Source of the DNA: an uncultured Sphingomonadaceae bacterium
Lineage (GTDB): Bacteria; Pseudomonadota; Alphaproteobacteria; Sphingomonadales; Sphingomonadaceae
Direction: 5' to 3'
Length of the DNA: 64,000 bases
Assembly (NCBI GenBank): GCA_913060895.1
Contig: CAJXSN010000003.1
Coordinates: 186,001-250,000, forward strand
In this document: in pieces, positions 18,112 through 27,282 of the stretch
How the letters are laid out: each line of letters opens with the position of its first letter
Position numbering within the stretch: the stretch's first letter is position 1
Translations under genes and position numbers: made by a program
Notes under the pieces: model-generated
The model's database searches: none
What the model was told of the DNA's origin: nothing
What the model saw: the letters and a program-made list of their open reading frames with translations, nothing else

Positions 18112-19161
18112 CTAAGAACGCATTCGCTGGCCAAGAACGGTCAGCAATTCATATTGCGACAGGCCGCTGGTCCGCGAGGCTGTGGGCAGATCATAGGGCA
18201 GATCCAGCCAATCGCCCAAAGTAGCGTCAGGTGTGTGCGAAAGGTCCACAACCACCATATCCATCGACACCTTGCCCAGTAGAGGCAGGTGCCGCCCGTC
18301 ATGTTCAAGCCATCCCTTTTTACCCCATGCCCGTAGAAATCCATCGGCATAGCCAAGAGAGACGGTGCCGACACGCATCGCAGCCTGAGCAGTGAATTCA
18401 CGGCTATAGCCGACGGTATCGCCGGGCTTGAGGTGGTGGACCTGAATAATCGAAGCGCGCGGAAAAGCGACTTGCCGAATGCACCCTTCCAGTTCGGGGG
18501 ACGGAGTGCCGCCATACAGTGCAAGACCGGGACGCGTGAGATCGAAGCTGAAATCGCCACCCAGCCCGATGCCCGCACTGTTGGCAATGCTCAGTTCGCG
18601 GGCACCCGTCTGTTCCTTGGCAGCTTTGAATAAAGCCAGTTGGTCTGCGTTAGTCGGACCCTTCTCCTCGGCGGAAGACAGATGGGTCATCAAGACCGTG
18701 ATATCGAGGTTGCGGATTAAATCCTCTGCCAGATCGTCCGGAAGTACGCCCAGCCGGTGGATCCCCGTATCGACCATCAGGTGGCAGGGTCCAGAGCTTG
18801 TCTCGCCCCATAAACGCGCTTGGTGAATCGAATTGATAACAGGCAGAACGCCGGTCGCCTTGGCGTATCCGGCTTCTTCGGCAGTATTTACACCATGTAG
18901 CACTGCCAGCTGCTCTGGGGGGACAAGGTCCAGCATTGGGGCAACCTCGCTCCAATGCGCAACGAAGAAATCGCGCGCACCGGCGTCATGGAGCACCGGT
19001 ACGCAAGTCTCCACGCCCAGCCCGTAGCAATCTGCCTTTACCGCTGCGCCTGCACGCGCTTCGCCCGACAAACGGTCCAGCGTGCGCCAATTGGCGGCCA
19101 ATGCTTCCCGGTCGATATCCAGCCTGATGGTGGGCAGAGGTGGAGCAATTCCAGTGCTCAC
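18112..19161 (-). CDS. alr: Alanine racemase
   Basis: PLP enzyme interconverting L- and D-alanine for peptidoglycan; ~349 aa. The PLP-lysine motif is AAVKADCYGLG near residue 40, and the catalytic Tyr lies in SLGYADGFLRAWG. KVSMDMVVVDLS is the usual substrate-pocket region. GTG 19161 is placed just after the MHS transporter stop (TGA-C-GTG); another GTG at 19176 would overlap that gene, so the exact start is uncertain. Co-directional with the transporter, suggesting co-transcription. Confidence 0.9.
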   Translation of the reverse strand: MSTGIAPPLPTIRLDIDREALAANWRTLDRLSGEARAGAAVKADCYGLGVETCVPVLHDAGARDFFVAHWSEVAPMLDLVPPEQLAVLHGVNTAEEAGYAKATGVLPVINSIHQARLWGETSSGPCHLMVDTGIHRLGVLPDDLAEDLIRNLDITVLMTHLSSAEEKGPTNADQLALFKAAKEQTGARELSIANSAGIGLGGDFSFDLTRPGLALYGGTPSPELEGCIRQVAFPRASIIQVHHLKPGDTVGYSREFTAQAAMRVGTVSLGYADGFLRAWGKKGWLEHDGRHLPLLGKVSMDMVVVDLSHTPDATLGDWLDLPYDLPTASRTSGLSQYELLTVLGQRMRS

Positions 19162-19162
19162 G

Positions 19163-20812
19163 TCAGGGGAGTGCACGCTCTTTGAAATCGGTTGGGGCAC
19201 CGCTTGGCAGACCCCACCATGCGACCACGGTACCAAAGGCAACCACCACCCAAGTGTACCATAGACCAGCATAGAGGTCGCCCGAACGTGCTACGATAAA
19301 TCCGGCGATCAGTGGCAGGAACCCTCCGAGATAGCCGGCCCCGATATGATAGGGGATCGACATGGAAGAATAGCGGATGCGCGGCGGGAACATTTCCGAA
19401 AGCAGTGCCGCGACGGAACCAAAAGTTAGCGCCGATAGAGCAGCGAGCACCAGAACAAGTCCGAATATCCCCATAATATTGGCTAAAGGCGGCGTCTGAG
19501 GACTGAAATCAAAACCCTGCTGCGTCAACGCCGCCTGAATACCGGCACGCCGCGCGTTGCTATTGTCCGACCATTCCGGCTCCAGCGCTACATCCTGCCC
19601 GCCAACAGTCAGTGAGAGGCTCTCTGCCTCGACCCGGTCATACATCACGCCGCTGGCGGTCAGCGCTTCGAGTATCTTGCCGCACTCGGTTTGCTCGCGA
19701 TCAAAAAGATCGGCGAAAGGATCGGTGGTGCATTGCGAACCCGATACCACCACAGGGCTGCGTTCTGCCGCAGAGGTAAGGCCTGGATTGGCCAAACTGC
19801 CCATAGCCCAGAATATCGGGAACATCAGGACCAGCATGGCCACCGCACCAACCAGAATGGGTTTGCGCCGACCCACACGGTCCGACCATTTCCCGACGGC
19901 CAGATAAAACCCCATGGAAACGAGACCGACTGCAAGCAGGATCATTTCCACCACGAACTCATCCAGCCGCATATCTTTCTGCAGAAACGACAGGCTGGAG
20001 AAAAATGCCGTGTACCAGATGGTGGTCAATACGCCGGTTACGCCAAAAAGCGCTACGAAGATGCGCTTCTTGTTACCTGGATAAGTGAAGCTTTCGACAA
20101 ATGGATTGCTCGCTGTCTCGCCCGCTTTCTTCATTGCTACGAACACCGGGCTCTCACTCAGTTTCAGGCGCATCCACAGCGATATGCCGAGTAAGACGAT
20201 GGAAAGGAGAAACGGCACGCGCCAGCCCCATTCGGCAAACACATCGGCCGGGAACAGCGCACGGCAGGCAAGCACTACGATAATGCTGAGAGCAAAGCCG
20301 CCCACAACGCTGGCCTGAATGAAACTGGTGTAGAACCCTCGCTTTTCTTTCGGAGCATGCTCAGCCACATAAATCGCCGCCCCGCCATATTCCCCGCCAA
20401 GCGCCAGGCCCTGCATGATGCGCAGCAGAATGACGATGAAAGGTGCCCAAAGCCCGATGCTGGCTGCACTGGGGACAAGCCCTACACCGGCGGTCGCGAT
20501 ACCCATCAGAGTAACGGTGACCAGAAAAGTGTATTTTCGTCCCAGCCGGTCGCCCAGAAATCCAAACAGGACCGCGCCCAGCGGACGGAATCCGAACCCG
20601 ATGGCAAAGCCAGCCCATACAAGAAGGACTTGCAAAGTCTCGTTATCGCTGGGGAAAAAGGCCGCTCCGATCAAGGTGAACAGCGTTCCGTAGATAAAAA
20701 AGTCGTACCATTCGAAAATGGTCCCGGCGGAACTGGCCGCAATGACCAGCCGGATCTCCTTGTCGGTCGGTTTGCGAACCGGCGCTACTTCGGATGCGCT
20801 CATTATCTGCAT
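19163..20812 (-). CDS. MFS transporter, metabolite:H+ symporter (MHS) family, with large extra loop
   Basis: 549-aa polytopic permease. The MHS hallmarks are SAGTIFEWYDFFIYG at the first helix, FRPLGAVLFGFLGDRLGRK between TM2 and TM3, and LQGLALGGEYGGA-like RIMQGLALGGEYGG. ~12 helices. Between TM8 and TM9 sits an insertion of about 100 residues (340-443) with Cys361 and Cys377, rich in polar residues. Substrate unknown; relatives move organic acids or betaines. GGGGAGG is 2 nt before ATG 20812 and 11 nt before ATG 20803, so either start is possible. Confidence 0.88.
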   Translation of the reverse strand: MQIMSASEVAPVRKPTDKEIRLVIAASSAGTIFEWYDFFIYGTLFTLIGAAFFPSDNETLQVLLVWAGFAIGFGFRPLGAVLFGFLGDRLGRKYTFLVTVTLMGIATAGVGLVPSAASIGLWAPFIVILLRIMQGLALGGEYGGAAIYVAEHAPKEKRGFYTSFIQASVVGGFALSIIVVLACRALFPADVFAEWGWRVPFLLSIVLLGISLWMRLKLSESPVFVAMKKAGETASNPFVESFTYPGNKKRIFVALFGVTGVLTTIWYTAFFSSLSFLQKDMRLDEFVVEMILLAVGLVSMGFYLAVGKWSDRVGRRKPILVGAVAMLVLMFPIFWAMGSLANPGLTSAAERSPVVVSGSQCTTDPFADLFDREQTECGKILEALTASGVMYDRVEAESLSLTVGGQDVALEPEWSDNSNARRAGIQAALTQQGFDFSPQTPPLANIMGIFGLVLVLAALSALTFGSVAALLSEMFPPRIRYSSMSIPYHIGAGYLGGFLPLIAGFIVARSGDLYAGLWYTWVVVAFGTVVAWWGLPSGAPTDFKERALP

Positions 20813-20872
20813 GTCCTCCCCTAAAAAGACGCCGCAGAACTAGCGGACGGGGCAAGGTATTCAAGCTGCAAT

Positions 20873-21343
20873 TCAGGTAGTACCTGAACTCTCTTGCAGT
20901 TCCCCAGCAGCCAACGCATCGGCAAAGGCCTGCCAGGGTAGCAGGATTGCGCCATGCCGGGCGGGATAGGCAAGTGCTTCTTGTACAGGTGACAGATCGG
21001 GGCTCGATGGCAACGGCCCTGTTTTGGACAGCCAGCCGATCACCGCGTTTGCAGAAGCTGCGATTTCGTTTTGCTCTCGCCCGCCTGCCCAGTCTGCAAA
21101 CAAGGCCGCACTGGCTTGCCCTACGGCGCAAGCCTGCACCAGCATCCCAATGGCGCGAACATTGCTCCCCTCCAGTACAAGATCGAGTTTCAGCGACCCT
21201 CCGCAAGTCTCGGACCGTGCTGCGCCGTGGAGCGGAGCGTCGGGCAATGACGGATATGTGGCCAGTCTGGTCGCAAGGGCCAGCATTTGCGGAGTGTACA
21301 GACGCCCGGACGAGGATGAGCGCGGGAGGTGTGCACCCGTCAT
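20873..21343 (-). CDS. NifU/SufU-like iron-sulfur scaffold-family protein, third Cys replaced by His
   Basis: 156-aa protein of the IscU/SufU N-terminal fold: SETCGGSLKLDL with Cys47 and QACAVGQASAALF with Cys72. The third ligand region reads YPARHGAILLPW, with His130 where scaffolds have Cys. It therefore retains two Cys and one His. Start ATG 21343 overlaps the cvpA stop (ATGA), indicating coupling. Expected to help build or carry Fe-S clusters, but ligand change leaves this uncertain. Confidence 0.75.
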   Translation of the reverse strand: MTGAHLPRSSSSGRLYTPQMLALATRLATYPSLPDAPLHGAARSETCGGSLKLDLVLEGSNVRAIGMLVQACAVGQASAALFADWAGGREQNEIAASANAVIGWLSKTGPLPSSPDLSPVQEALAYPARHGAILLPWQAFADALAAGELQESSGTT

Positions 21344-21870
21344 TGTGACGCAGCAGCGGCTTCTTCTGCGGCATGTATTTGCGCTCGGCGTGCAGCGATC
21401 AGTGGGACAAGTTCATTGGTTGCAGCATTGATCGCCGGATAGGTGCGCGCAGTGGCCACCCATGCCGGACGTCCAGTAACGCTCCAATCCTCATCGAAGG
21501 TGAACGCTATCAGGCAAAACCCGAAAACCGCAATCAGTGTCCCTTTTACTAATCCCATGCCGAAACCGAGTACCCGGTCGACCGGTTTCATGTTGGAACC
21601 TCCACCATCGATTTCCGCCAGTCCGACAATGATCTTCATACCGATATATGGAATCAGTAGGAGCAGAGCGAAGGCCAGAAGTCCGGCCATAGTGGTATTG
21701 CGGATGTACCCCATCAGGAATTCATAGGCGGGGAAATGCAGGAAGCGGATACAGAACGCGGCAAGGAACCACGTCGCCAGCGACAGTACTTCCTGTACAA
21801 GCCCACGTTTGAAGCCGCCGATAGCGGCCAAACCTACGATCAAAACAACAATGATATCGAAACCGGTCAT
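21340..21870 (-). CDS. cvpA: CvpA family membrane protein
   Basis: 176-aa inner-membrane protein with four predicted helices. The N-terminal FDIIVVLIVGLAAIGGFKRGLVQEVLSL is the CvpA signature. A C-terminal cytoplasmic tail (ARRAQIHAAEEAAAASQ) follows. CvpA was named for colicin V production and influences envelope homeostasis; the direct activity is unknown. Lies 13 nt after radA on the same strand, coupled to the NifU-like gene. Confidence 0.9.
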   Translation of the reverse strand: MTGFDIIVVLIVGLAAIGGFKRGLVQEVLSLATWFLAAFCIRFLHFPAYEFLMGYIRNTTMAGLLAFALLLLIPYIGMKIIVGLAEIDGGGSNMKPVDRVLGFGMGLVKGTLIAVFGFCLIAFTFDEDWSVTGRPAWVATARTYPAINAATNELVPLIAARRAQIHAAEEAAAASQ

Positions 21871-21883
21871 GTCGGCTATCTTA

Positions 21884-23251
21884 CTATTGGCTCCCCATTA
21901 TCCGGTCAACGAGATTGGCAAGTTGTCGCAATCCGCCATACTGCAAATCCTTTGGCACATCGTCGACACCGTGCGGGCCGAAGGCTTTGGAAAAGCCAAG
22001 CTTCGCTCCCTCGCGCATCCGCAGGCTGGCATGGGATACAGGGCGAATTTCTCCACCGAGAGATACCTCTCCAAAGAAGGTAGATTGCTCGGGCAAAGGT
22101 TTATCGGCTAGCGCGCTGACCAGAGCAGCCGCGATTGCCAGATCGGCTGCAGGGTCCGACAAACGGTATCCACCGGCAATATTGAGATAAACTTCAGCCG
22201 AGCTAAAGTTGAGGCCGCAGCGCGATTCCAGAACGGCCAGCAACATGGCGAGCCGTCCGCTGTCCCAGCCAACCACGGCGCGACGCGGTGTTGCGCCCGA
22301 TTGCAGCCGTACGATCAAAGCCTGTACCTCAACCAGCACCGGGCGCGTGCCTTCCAGTGCGGGGAAGACAGAGCTGCCCGCCAAAGGTTGCTCACGGCCC
22401 GACAGAAACAGCATGGATGGGTTCGAGACTTCCTCAAGACCCGCTCCGGCCATTGCAAACACGCCGATTTCATCGACTGCGCCAAAGCGGTTTTTGAGTG
22501 CGCGCAGGATGCGGTATTGGTGGCTACGCTCGCCCTCGAAGCTCATCACTACGTCGACCATGTGTTCCAACACGCGTGGTCCGGCGATGCTACCATCCTT
22601 AGTCACATGGCCGACCAGCACCATCGCAACGCCGTTTTCCTTGGCATAGCGGATCAGTTCAAACGCGCATCCGCGCACCTGACTCACCGTGCCGGGAGCC
22701 CCTTCGATCGTGTCGGAATACATGGTCTGAATAGAATCTATCACCAGCAATTTGGGCGGTTCCATCGTGCCCAGCGTAGTCAGAATATCTCGGACCGAAG
22801 TTGCAGCGGCCAAATTGACCGGCGCGTCGGCCAATCCCAGGCGCGATGCACGCAGACGTACTTGTCCCGGCGCTTCTTCGCCGCTGATATAGACCGCACG
22901 CCCGCCATCTTTTGCAATTGCGGCAGCAGTTTGCAGCAACAGAGTGGATTTCCCGATACCTGGGTCGCCGCCCATTAGGATCGCGCTACCGGGCACCAAA
23001 CCACCGCCCAGTGCACGATCGAACTCGGCTAGGCCGGTGGGCTGACGCACTGGCATCTCACCGGGCTTGTCCAGCGGAACGAAAGCGACACCCCTGCCCC
23101 CGCTCGACAAATCATGTTTTTGAGAAAATACCGTGGCAGGCGCGTCCTCTACCAGCGTATTCCACTCAGAACAGTCGGGGCACTGCCCCTGCCATCGGGG
23201 GGAGACCGAGCCGCAAGCCTGACAGATGTAGCGTTTTTTCGGCTTTGCCAT
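21884..23251 (-). CDS. radA: DNA repair protein RadA (Sms)
   Basis: 455-aa RecA-like branch-migration helicase of recombination. N-terminal zinc finger CQACGSVSPRWQGQCPDC, Walker A GGDPGIGKSTLLLQ, the RadA-specific KNRFG motif in ALKNRFGAVDEIGVF, and a C-terminal Lon-like domain (EVYLNIAGGYRLSDPAADLA). ATG 23251 gives MAKPKKRYICQACG; a longer frame adds 12 codons that cover the SOS box and is rejected. A LexA box 18-32 nt upstream suggests damage induction. Confidence 0.95.
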   Translation of the reverse strand: MAKPKKRYICQACGSVSPRWQGQCPDCSEWNTLVEDAPATVFSQKHDLSSGGRGVAFVPLDKPGEMPVRQPTGLAEFDRALGGGLVPGSAILMGGDPGIGKSTLLLQTAAAIAKDGGRAVYISGEEAPGQVRLRASRLGLADAPVNLAAATSVRDILTTLGTMEPPKLLVIDSIQTMYSDTIEGAPGTVSQVRGCAFELIRYAKENGVAMVLVGHVTKDGSIAGPRVLEHMVDVVMSFEGERSHQYRILRALKNRFGAVDEIGVFAMAGAGLEEVSNPSMLFLSGREQPLAGSSVFPALEGTRPVLVEVQALIVRLQSGATPRRAVVGWDSGRLAMLLAVLESRCGLNFSSAEVYLNIAGGYRLSDPAADLAIAAALVSALADKPLPEQSTFFGEVSLGGEIRPVSHASLRMREGAKLGFSKAFGPHGVDDVPKDLQYGGLRQLANLVDRIMGSQ

Positions 23252-23268
23252 ACGATTTTCCGTAAACA

Positions 23269-23283
23269 GAACATTTGAAGAAC
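23269..23283. promoter_or_regulatory. LexA (SOS) box between radA and the patatin gene
   Basis: GAAC-ATTTGAA-GAAC on the plus strand (GTTC-N7-GTTC on the minus strand), an exact match to the alphaproteobacterial LexA direct-repeat consensus. It is 18 nt before the radA ATG and 40 nt before the divergent patatin ATG, so either or both could be controlled. Confidence 0.7.
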
Positions 23284-23322
23284 GCAATTGCGTTTAGGGA
23301 TTATCCCCTTCACAAGGTTGGG

Positions 23323-25638
23323 ATGCGCCAGAAAGAGCTCCGCATTGCGCTCGTCTGCTACGGCGGGGTCAGCCTCGCTGTGTATATGCACGGCGTGACC
23401 AAAGAGGTTTGGAAGCTGGCTCGTGCGAGCCGCGCGTTTCATGATGACGATGATAGCGAGCGCGGGGCAGAAGCGGCCTATCGGCGGTTGTTGGCTCATT
23501 TGCGCGATGATCGTGGTCTGCTGTTGCGGGTGTTGCCAGATATACTGACTGGCGCAAGCGCGGGAGGTATCAACGCCGTGTTTCTGGCCGAGGCGATCCA
23601 TTCGGGACGCTCGCTGGAGCCGCTGACTGATCTGTGGCTGGATAATGCCGATATTGAGCGACTGACCGATAAGGATGCGCGGCCCATGTGGCGCTATGCC
23701 AAGATATGGGCGCAGCCATTGGCCGAATATCTTCTGCGCCGTCCTGGTAATGCAGTAAGCGAAAGCGTCGCGCCAGAAACGCGCGAGGAAGTGCGCACCA
23801 AGGTATCGCGCCTTATCCGTGGCCGCTGGTTCCAGCCACCATTCTCAGGCGTTGGTATGTCGCATCTGCTGCACACTGCGCTGCAGACAATGGCCGAAAG
23901 CGAGACCAGCCCGCCGCTCTTGCCGCCGGGCCATCCGATGGACTTGTTCGTTACCGCGACAGATTTCCGCGGTTATCTGGAGATGCTTACACTCAATAGT
24001 CCGCCACTGGTGATGGAAAGCGAACACAGGATGCCAATGTCATTCAAATCTCGGGTTCCGCAGGAAAGTGGACAGGGGCTGGCCCATCCGCTGGAATTGA
24101 CGCTGGCCGCGCGGGCGACCTCCAGCTTTCCGGGAGCATTCCCTCCTCTAAAATTCGCGGAGATTGACCGCGTGGCTGCCGATACGGAACAGAACTGGTC
24201 TGGACGCGATGATTTTCTTGCTCGCACAATGCCAGTCCATGTGAAGTACGGAACGACAGAGCGTGTCGAGCTTATCGACGGTGCGGTGCTGGTCAATGCG
24301 CCATTTAAAGGCGCGGCCGAAGCTTTGCGCGGACGACCGGCCCACCGCGAGGTCGATCGCCGGTTCGTCTATATCGATCCGCGGCCCGACCGGTTCAGTC
24401 AGGACGAGCCAGATACCGATCGGCCTGTCGGATTTTTTTCCGCCATCTTCGGCTCGCTTTCAACCATCCCCCGCGAACAACCTATCCGCGACAATCTGGA
24501 AACTCTGGAGAAACAATCGCGCGAAGCGGTGCGGCGGCGCGAAATCGTCAACGGGATGCGGCCGGGGGTGGAAGCGGCGGTAGAGAAATTGTTCGGGCGA
24601 ACCCTTTTCCTCAATCGGCCCACAGTAAAGCGCCTGAGAGGCTGGCGAACGCGGGCTCAGCAAGCGGCGGCAGAGGGATCGGGCTTTGCCTATCATGCGT
24701 ATGCCCAAACCAAGTTTACCAGCATAGTCGAACGGCTTGCCGAACTGGTGCTGGCCAACGCACCATCGCTGGCTATGCCTGATGCCATGCCGATTGCAGC
24801 GCGTCTGCGTGAAGAACTCGGTGCGCGTGGATTGTCCGACCTGAGCGATGCAAATGGCGGTGCAAACGCAGAAGCAATTGCGTTTTTCCGAGTCCACGAT
24901 TTGGGCTTTCGCCTGCGCCGCTTGCGGCTGCTGGCTCGGCGCGCATCGCGTGACTGGGAGGCGGATCCTGAATTTGACGATGCAGCGATCGACAATGCGC
25001 GTGCGGCAATTTACGATATTTTGGCACTATACCATGACCGTGATCCTTCAGCGCATCTGGGTCCGGATTTTGCCGAAGCAGCCGCCAATGTGATGCAGGA
25101 TCCGGGAGCGGTTCTGGATATGCTGGGCCAGCGGCATTTGCTGCCCGAACTTGACGATACCGCGGAAGAAATGCTGTCCGCTGCGCTTGCCGAAATGCCG
25201 CAAAACCTACGGCGACGAATGCTGCTGACTTATCTCGGCTTTCCGTTTTACGATGTAGCGACTCTGCCTCTGCTGGGTAATGACGGGCTGACCGAATTCG
25301 ATCCTGTTAAAGTCGATCGGATCAGCCCGGAGGATGCTACTTCGATCCGCGATGGTGGGACATCGGCGACTTTACGTGGAACGGAGTTTTACAATTTTGG
25401 TGCATTCTTCAGTCGCACCTACCGCGAGAATGATTATCTTTGGGGTCGCCTGCACGGGGCGGAGCGCATGGTCGATCTGGTGTGCTCTACTCTCGATGCG
25501 CCAATGGAGGATGCGCTTTTTCTAGAGTTCAAGCGTGATCTTTTTCTTGCGATTCTCGACGAAGAGCGTGATCGTTTGACAGCCGATGCAGGCTTGATCG
25601 AGCGCATCGAAGCAGAGGTTCGCGAACGTCTCGGCTAA
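23323..25638 (+). CDS. Patatin-like phospholipase-family protein (with DUF3376-type C-terminus)
   Basis: 771-aa predicted serine lipase. Oxyanion-hole region CYGGVSLAVYMHGVTKEV is at the N-terminus, nucleophile Ser79 lies in LTGASAGGIN, and the Ser-Asp dyad is completed by ELIDGAVLVNAPF (~residue 323). The long C-terminal half matches the 'patatin-like protein' type with DUF3376. No signal peptide. ATG 23323 is chosen because the conserved strand starts directly there; an upstream ATG at 23275 would cover the SOS box. Cleaves acyl esters of lipids; physiological substrate unknown. Confidence 0.88.
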   Translation: MRQKELRIALVCYGGVSLAVYMHGVTKEVWKLARASRAFHDDDDSERGAEAAYRRLLAHLRDDRGLLLRVLPDILTGASAGGINAVFLAEAIHSGRSLEPLTDLWLDNADIERLTDKDARPMWRYAKIWAQPLAEYLLRRPGNAVSESVAPETREEVRTKVSRLIRGRWFQPPFSGVGMSHLLHTALQTMAESETSPPLLPPGHPMDLFVTATDFRGYLEMLTLNSPPLVMESEHRMPMSFKSRVPQESGQGLAHPLELTLAARATSSFPGAFPPLKFAEIDRVAADTEQNWSGRDDFLARTMPVHVKYGTTERVELIDGAVLVNAPFKGAAEALRGRPAHREVDRRFVYIDPRPDRFSQDEPDTDRPVGFFSAIFGSLSTIPREQPIRDNLETLEKQSREAVRRREIVNGMRPGVEAAVEKLFGRTLFLNRPTVKRLRGWRTRAQQAAAEGSGFAYHAYAQTKFTSIVERLAELVLANAPSLAMPDAMPIAARLREELGARGLSDLSDANGGANAEAIAFFRVHDLGFRLRRLRLLARRASRDWEADPEFDDAAIDNARAAIYDILALYHDRDPSAHLGPDFAEAAANVMQDPGAVLDMLGQRHLLPELDDTAEEMLSAALAEMPQNLRRRMLLTYLGFPFYDVATLPLLGNDGLTEFDPVKVDRISPEDATSIRDGGTSATLRGTEFYNFGAFFSRTYRENDYLWGRLHGAERMVDLVCSTLDAPMEDALFLEFKRDLFLAILDEERDRLTADAGLIERIEAEVRERLG

Positions 25639-25648
25639 GCGGTGTTTT

Positions 25649-26290
25649 CTATGCGCTTGGTAAGGTCCCTGCCCGGTCGAAGAACAGCAGCATAGCCAGT
25701 CGACCGCTTTCCAGATCGGTCCCGAATCCGGGCGCTGCGGTATGGAACAGCCAAGGTGAGAAGAGTATCAATCGATTGAAGCGGATGGGCACGCGCATCG
25801 TGCGCTGCCACTTCGCCGGATGGGTTGTGTCTTTGTTCACCACCTCCCCCAGAACTGCGTTGATGTCGGTAAAGCCTGCTTCGCGGGCCGCCTCCAGCGT
25901 TGGTGGGATACGGTCCAGCCCGGTACGTTTATGACGGAAAAAGTCTGTACCGCCTGCGTTTGGTTTCGCGCAGTCTTCAGGCTTCGACAGGTACAGAATG
26001 CCGGAGTAGAACGCCGGGTCGACATGGACCCCACTATGCCCCTTGTCACTTTTCAGCGTAATCCGGCATCGGCCGTGGCTGGTGTTCGGAGCGCCAGCCA
26101 CGGACACACCGATCTGGCTGGAGACCGCTTGCTCCAGCGTTTTCGTCGGCAGGGCCTTTGTTGAATTGCGACCCGGAAAGTTGCTCTGGTTCGCCTCAGC
26201 ATCATAGCCGAGCCCCAGCGCAGCGCGGCGCACGGCATGGGGATCGGCTAGAAAATCGTCGATTATTGAAAGGGTAGGCAGCATCGCCAT
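25649..26290 (-). CDS. DUF6445-type protein resembling 2OG-Fe(II) oxygenases
   Basis: ~213-aa cytoplasmic protein. Features consistent with a double-stranded beta-helix dioxygenase are HVD in SGVHVDPAFYSGILYLS and a later His in FSPWLFHTAAPGFG, with a following Arg (SGRLAMLLFF). The N-terminus (LSIIDDFLADPHAVRRAALGLGY) is typical of DUF6445 proteins in Sphingomonadales. Substrate unknown. Several in-frame starts (TTG 26296, ATG 26290, ATG 26284) exist, none with a clear SD. Convergent with the patatin gene (10 nt). Confidence 0.7.
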   Translation of the reverse strand: MAMLPTLSIIDDFLADPHAVRRAALGLGYDAEANQSNFPGRNSTKALPTKTLEQAVSSQIGVSVAGAPNTSHGRCRITLKSDKGHSGVHVDPAFYSGILYLSKPEDCAKPNAGGTDFFRHKRTGLDRIPPTLEAAREAGFTDINAVLGEVVNKDTTHPAKWQRTMRVPIRFNRLILFSPWLFHTAAPGFGTDLESGRLAMLLFFDRAGTLPSA

Positions 26291-26314
26291 CGGCAAAATC
26301 GAAGTTGGTCCTTG

Positions 26315-27211
26315 TCAGTCCAACGAAGTCCAGATTGCCTCGACAAATTGGTCAGCGCTGATGAAGCCCTCGCCCCGATTAAAATCCGCCAGCGGCTTGG
26401 CCGCGACGGCTTCCCCTTTGGTCATGCCTGCCTCACGAAGCGCCTTCACCAGTTCGACCGCCTGTCCGATCATGGCGCGATAGGCCACCAGTTCCGCCTT
26501 GTTCGACATCGGGCCGTGACCCGGAATAACCTTCGTTTCATTATCGATCATGCGAATGATTTGATCGATCGAGCCCATCGCATTGATGACATTTCCGCCC
26601 GAATCCACATCGATGAAGGGGTAGCCGGGCATCTTGAAATAGAGGTCGCCGGCATGGACGACATTGGCCTCCTCCCAATGGATTACACTGTCGCCATCGG
26701 TGTGGCCGCCGCCGGTGAAAATCACATTCACGCTGTTTCCATTGAGATTGAGGCGCAAACCCTGCTCATAAGTGACGACCGGCAACGCGACCTTGGGCGA
26801 TGGCGGTGTTTCGCTGCCAGCGGTCATGCCGCCCGCAGTCATTCGCGTACGGACATTGTGGTGGGCAAAGATTAATGCACCAGCCTTGCCGAAATTCTCG
26901 TTCCCGCCCGTATGGTCGGAATGCCAGTGAGTGTTGATAAGATACTCTACAGGCTGCGCACCAAGATCGGCGATGGCGGATTGGATTTTACCCGTAAGTG
27001 GTGCAAACTGATCGTCGATCAGAACAGTTCCGTCTTCGCCATGACTAACGCCGATATTGCCTCCAGCGCCAAATAGCACAGCGATGCCGGGCGCGATCTC
27101 CTCGGTCGTGATTTGAACATCATCAAAATTGCTCTGCGCAGAAGCGGGCGCAGTAGCCAAAACTGCCGTTAGTGCCGCCATGCCAAGCGATACGGATACG
27201 AACTTCTTCAT
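26315..27211 (-). CDS. Secreted MBL-fold metallo-hydrolase
   Basis: 298-aa periplasmic protein; signal peptide MKKFVSVSLGMAALTAVLATAPASAQ. The metallo-beta-lactamase zinc motif is NTHWHSDHTGGNENF, followed by GGGHTDGDSVIHW, HAGDLYFK and the final PGHGPMSNK His. This is a two-zinc MBL hydrolase; similarity to class B beta-lactamases is general and no antibiotic activity can be claimed. AAGGGGA lies upstream of ATG 27211. Confidence 0.87.
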   Translation of the reverse strand: MKKFVSVSLGMAALTAVLATAPASAQSNFDDVQITTEEIAPGIAVLFGAGGNIGVSHGEDGTVLIDDQFAPLTGKIQSAIADLGAQPVEYLINTHWHSDHTGGNENFGKAGALIFAHHNVRTRMTAGGMTAGSETPPSPKVALPVVTYEQGLRLNLNGNSVNVIFTGGGHTDGDSVIHWEEANVVHAGDLYFKMPGYPFIDVDSGGNVINAMGSIDQIIRMIDNETKVIPGHGPMSNKAELVAYRAMIGQAVELVKALREAGMTKGEAVAAKPLADFNRGEGFISADQFVEAIWTSLD

Positions 27212-27282
27212 TAGACCATCCCCTTAATAATGTTGGGATCGTCCTACGCCGAAAAAGAATTGCCTGTCGAGGCCGCATTCTT

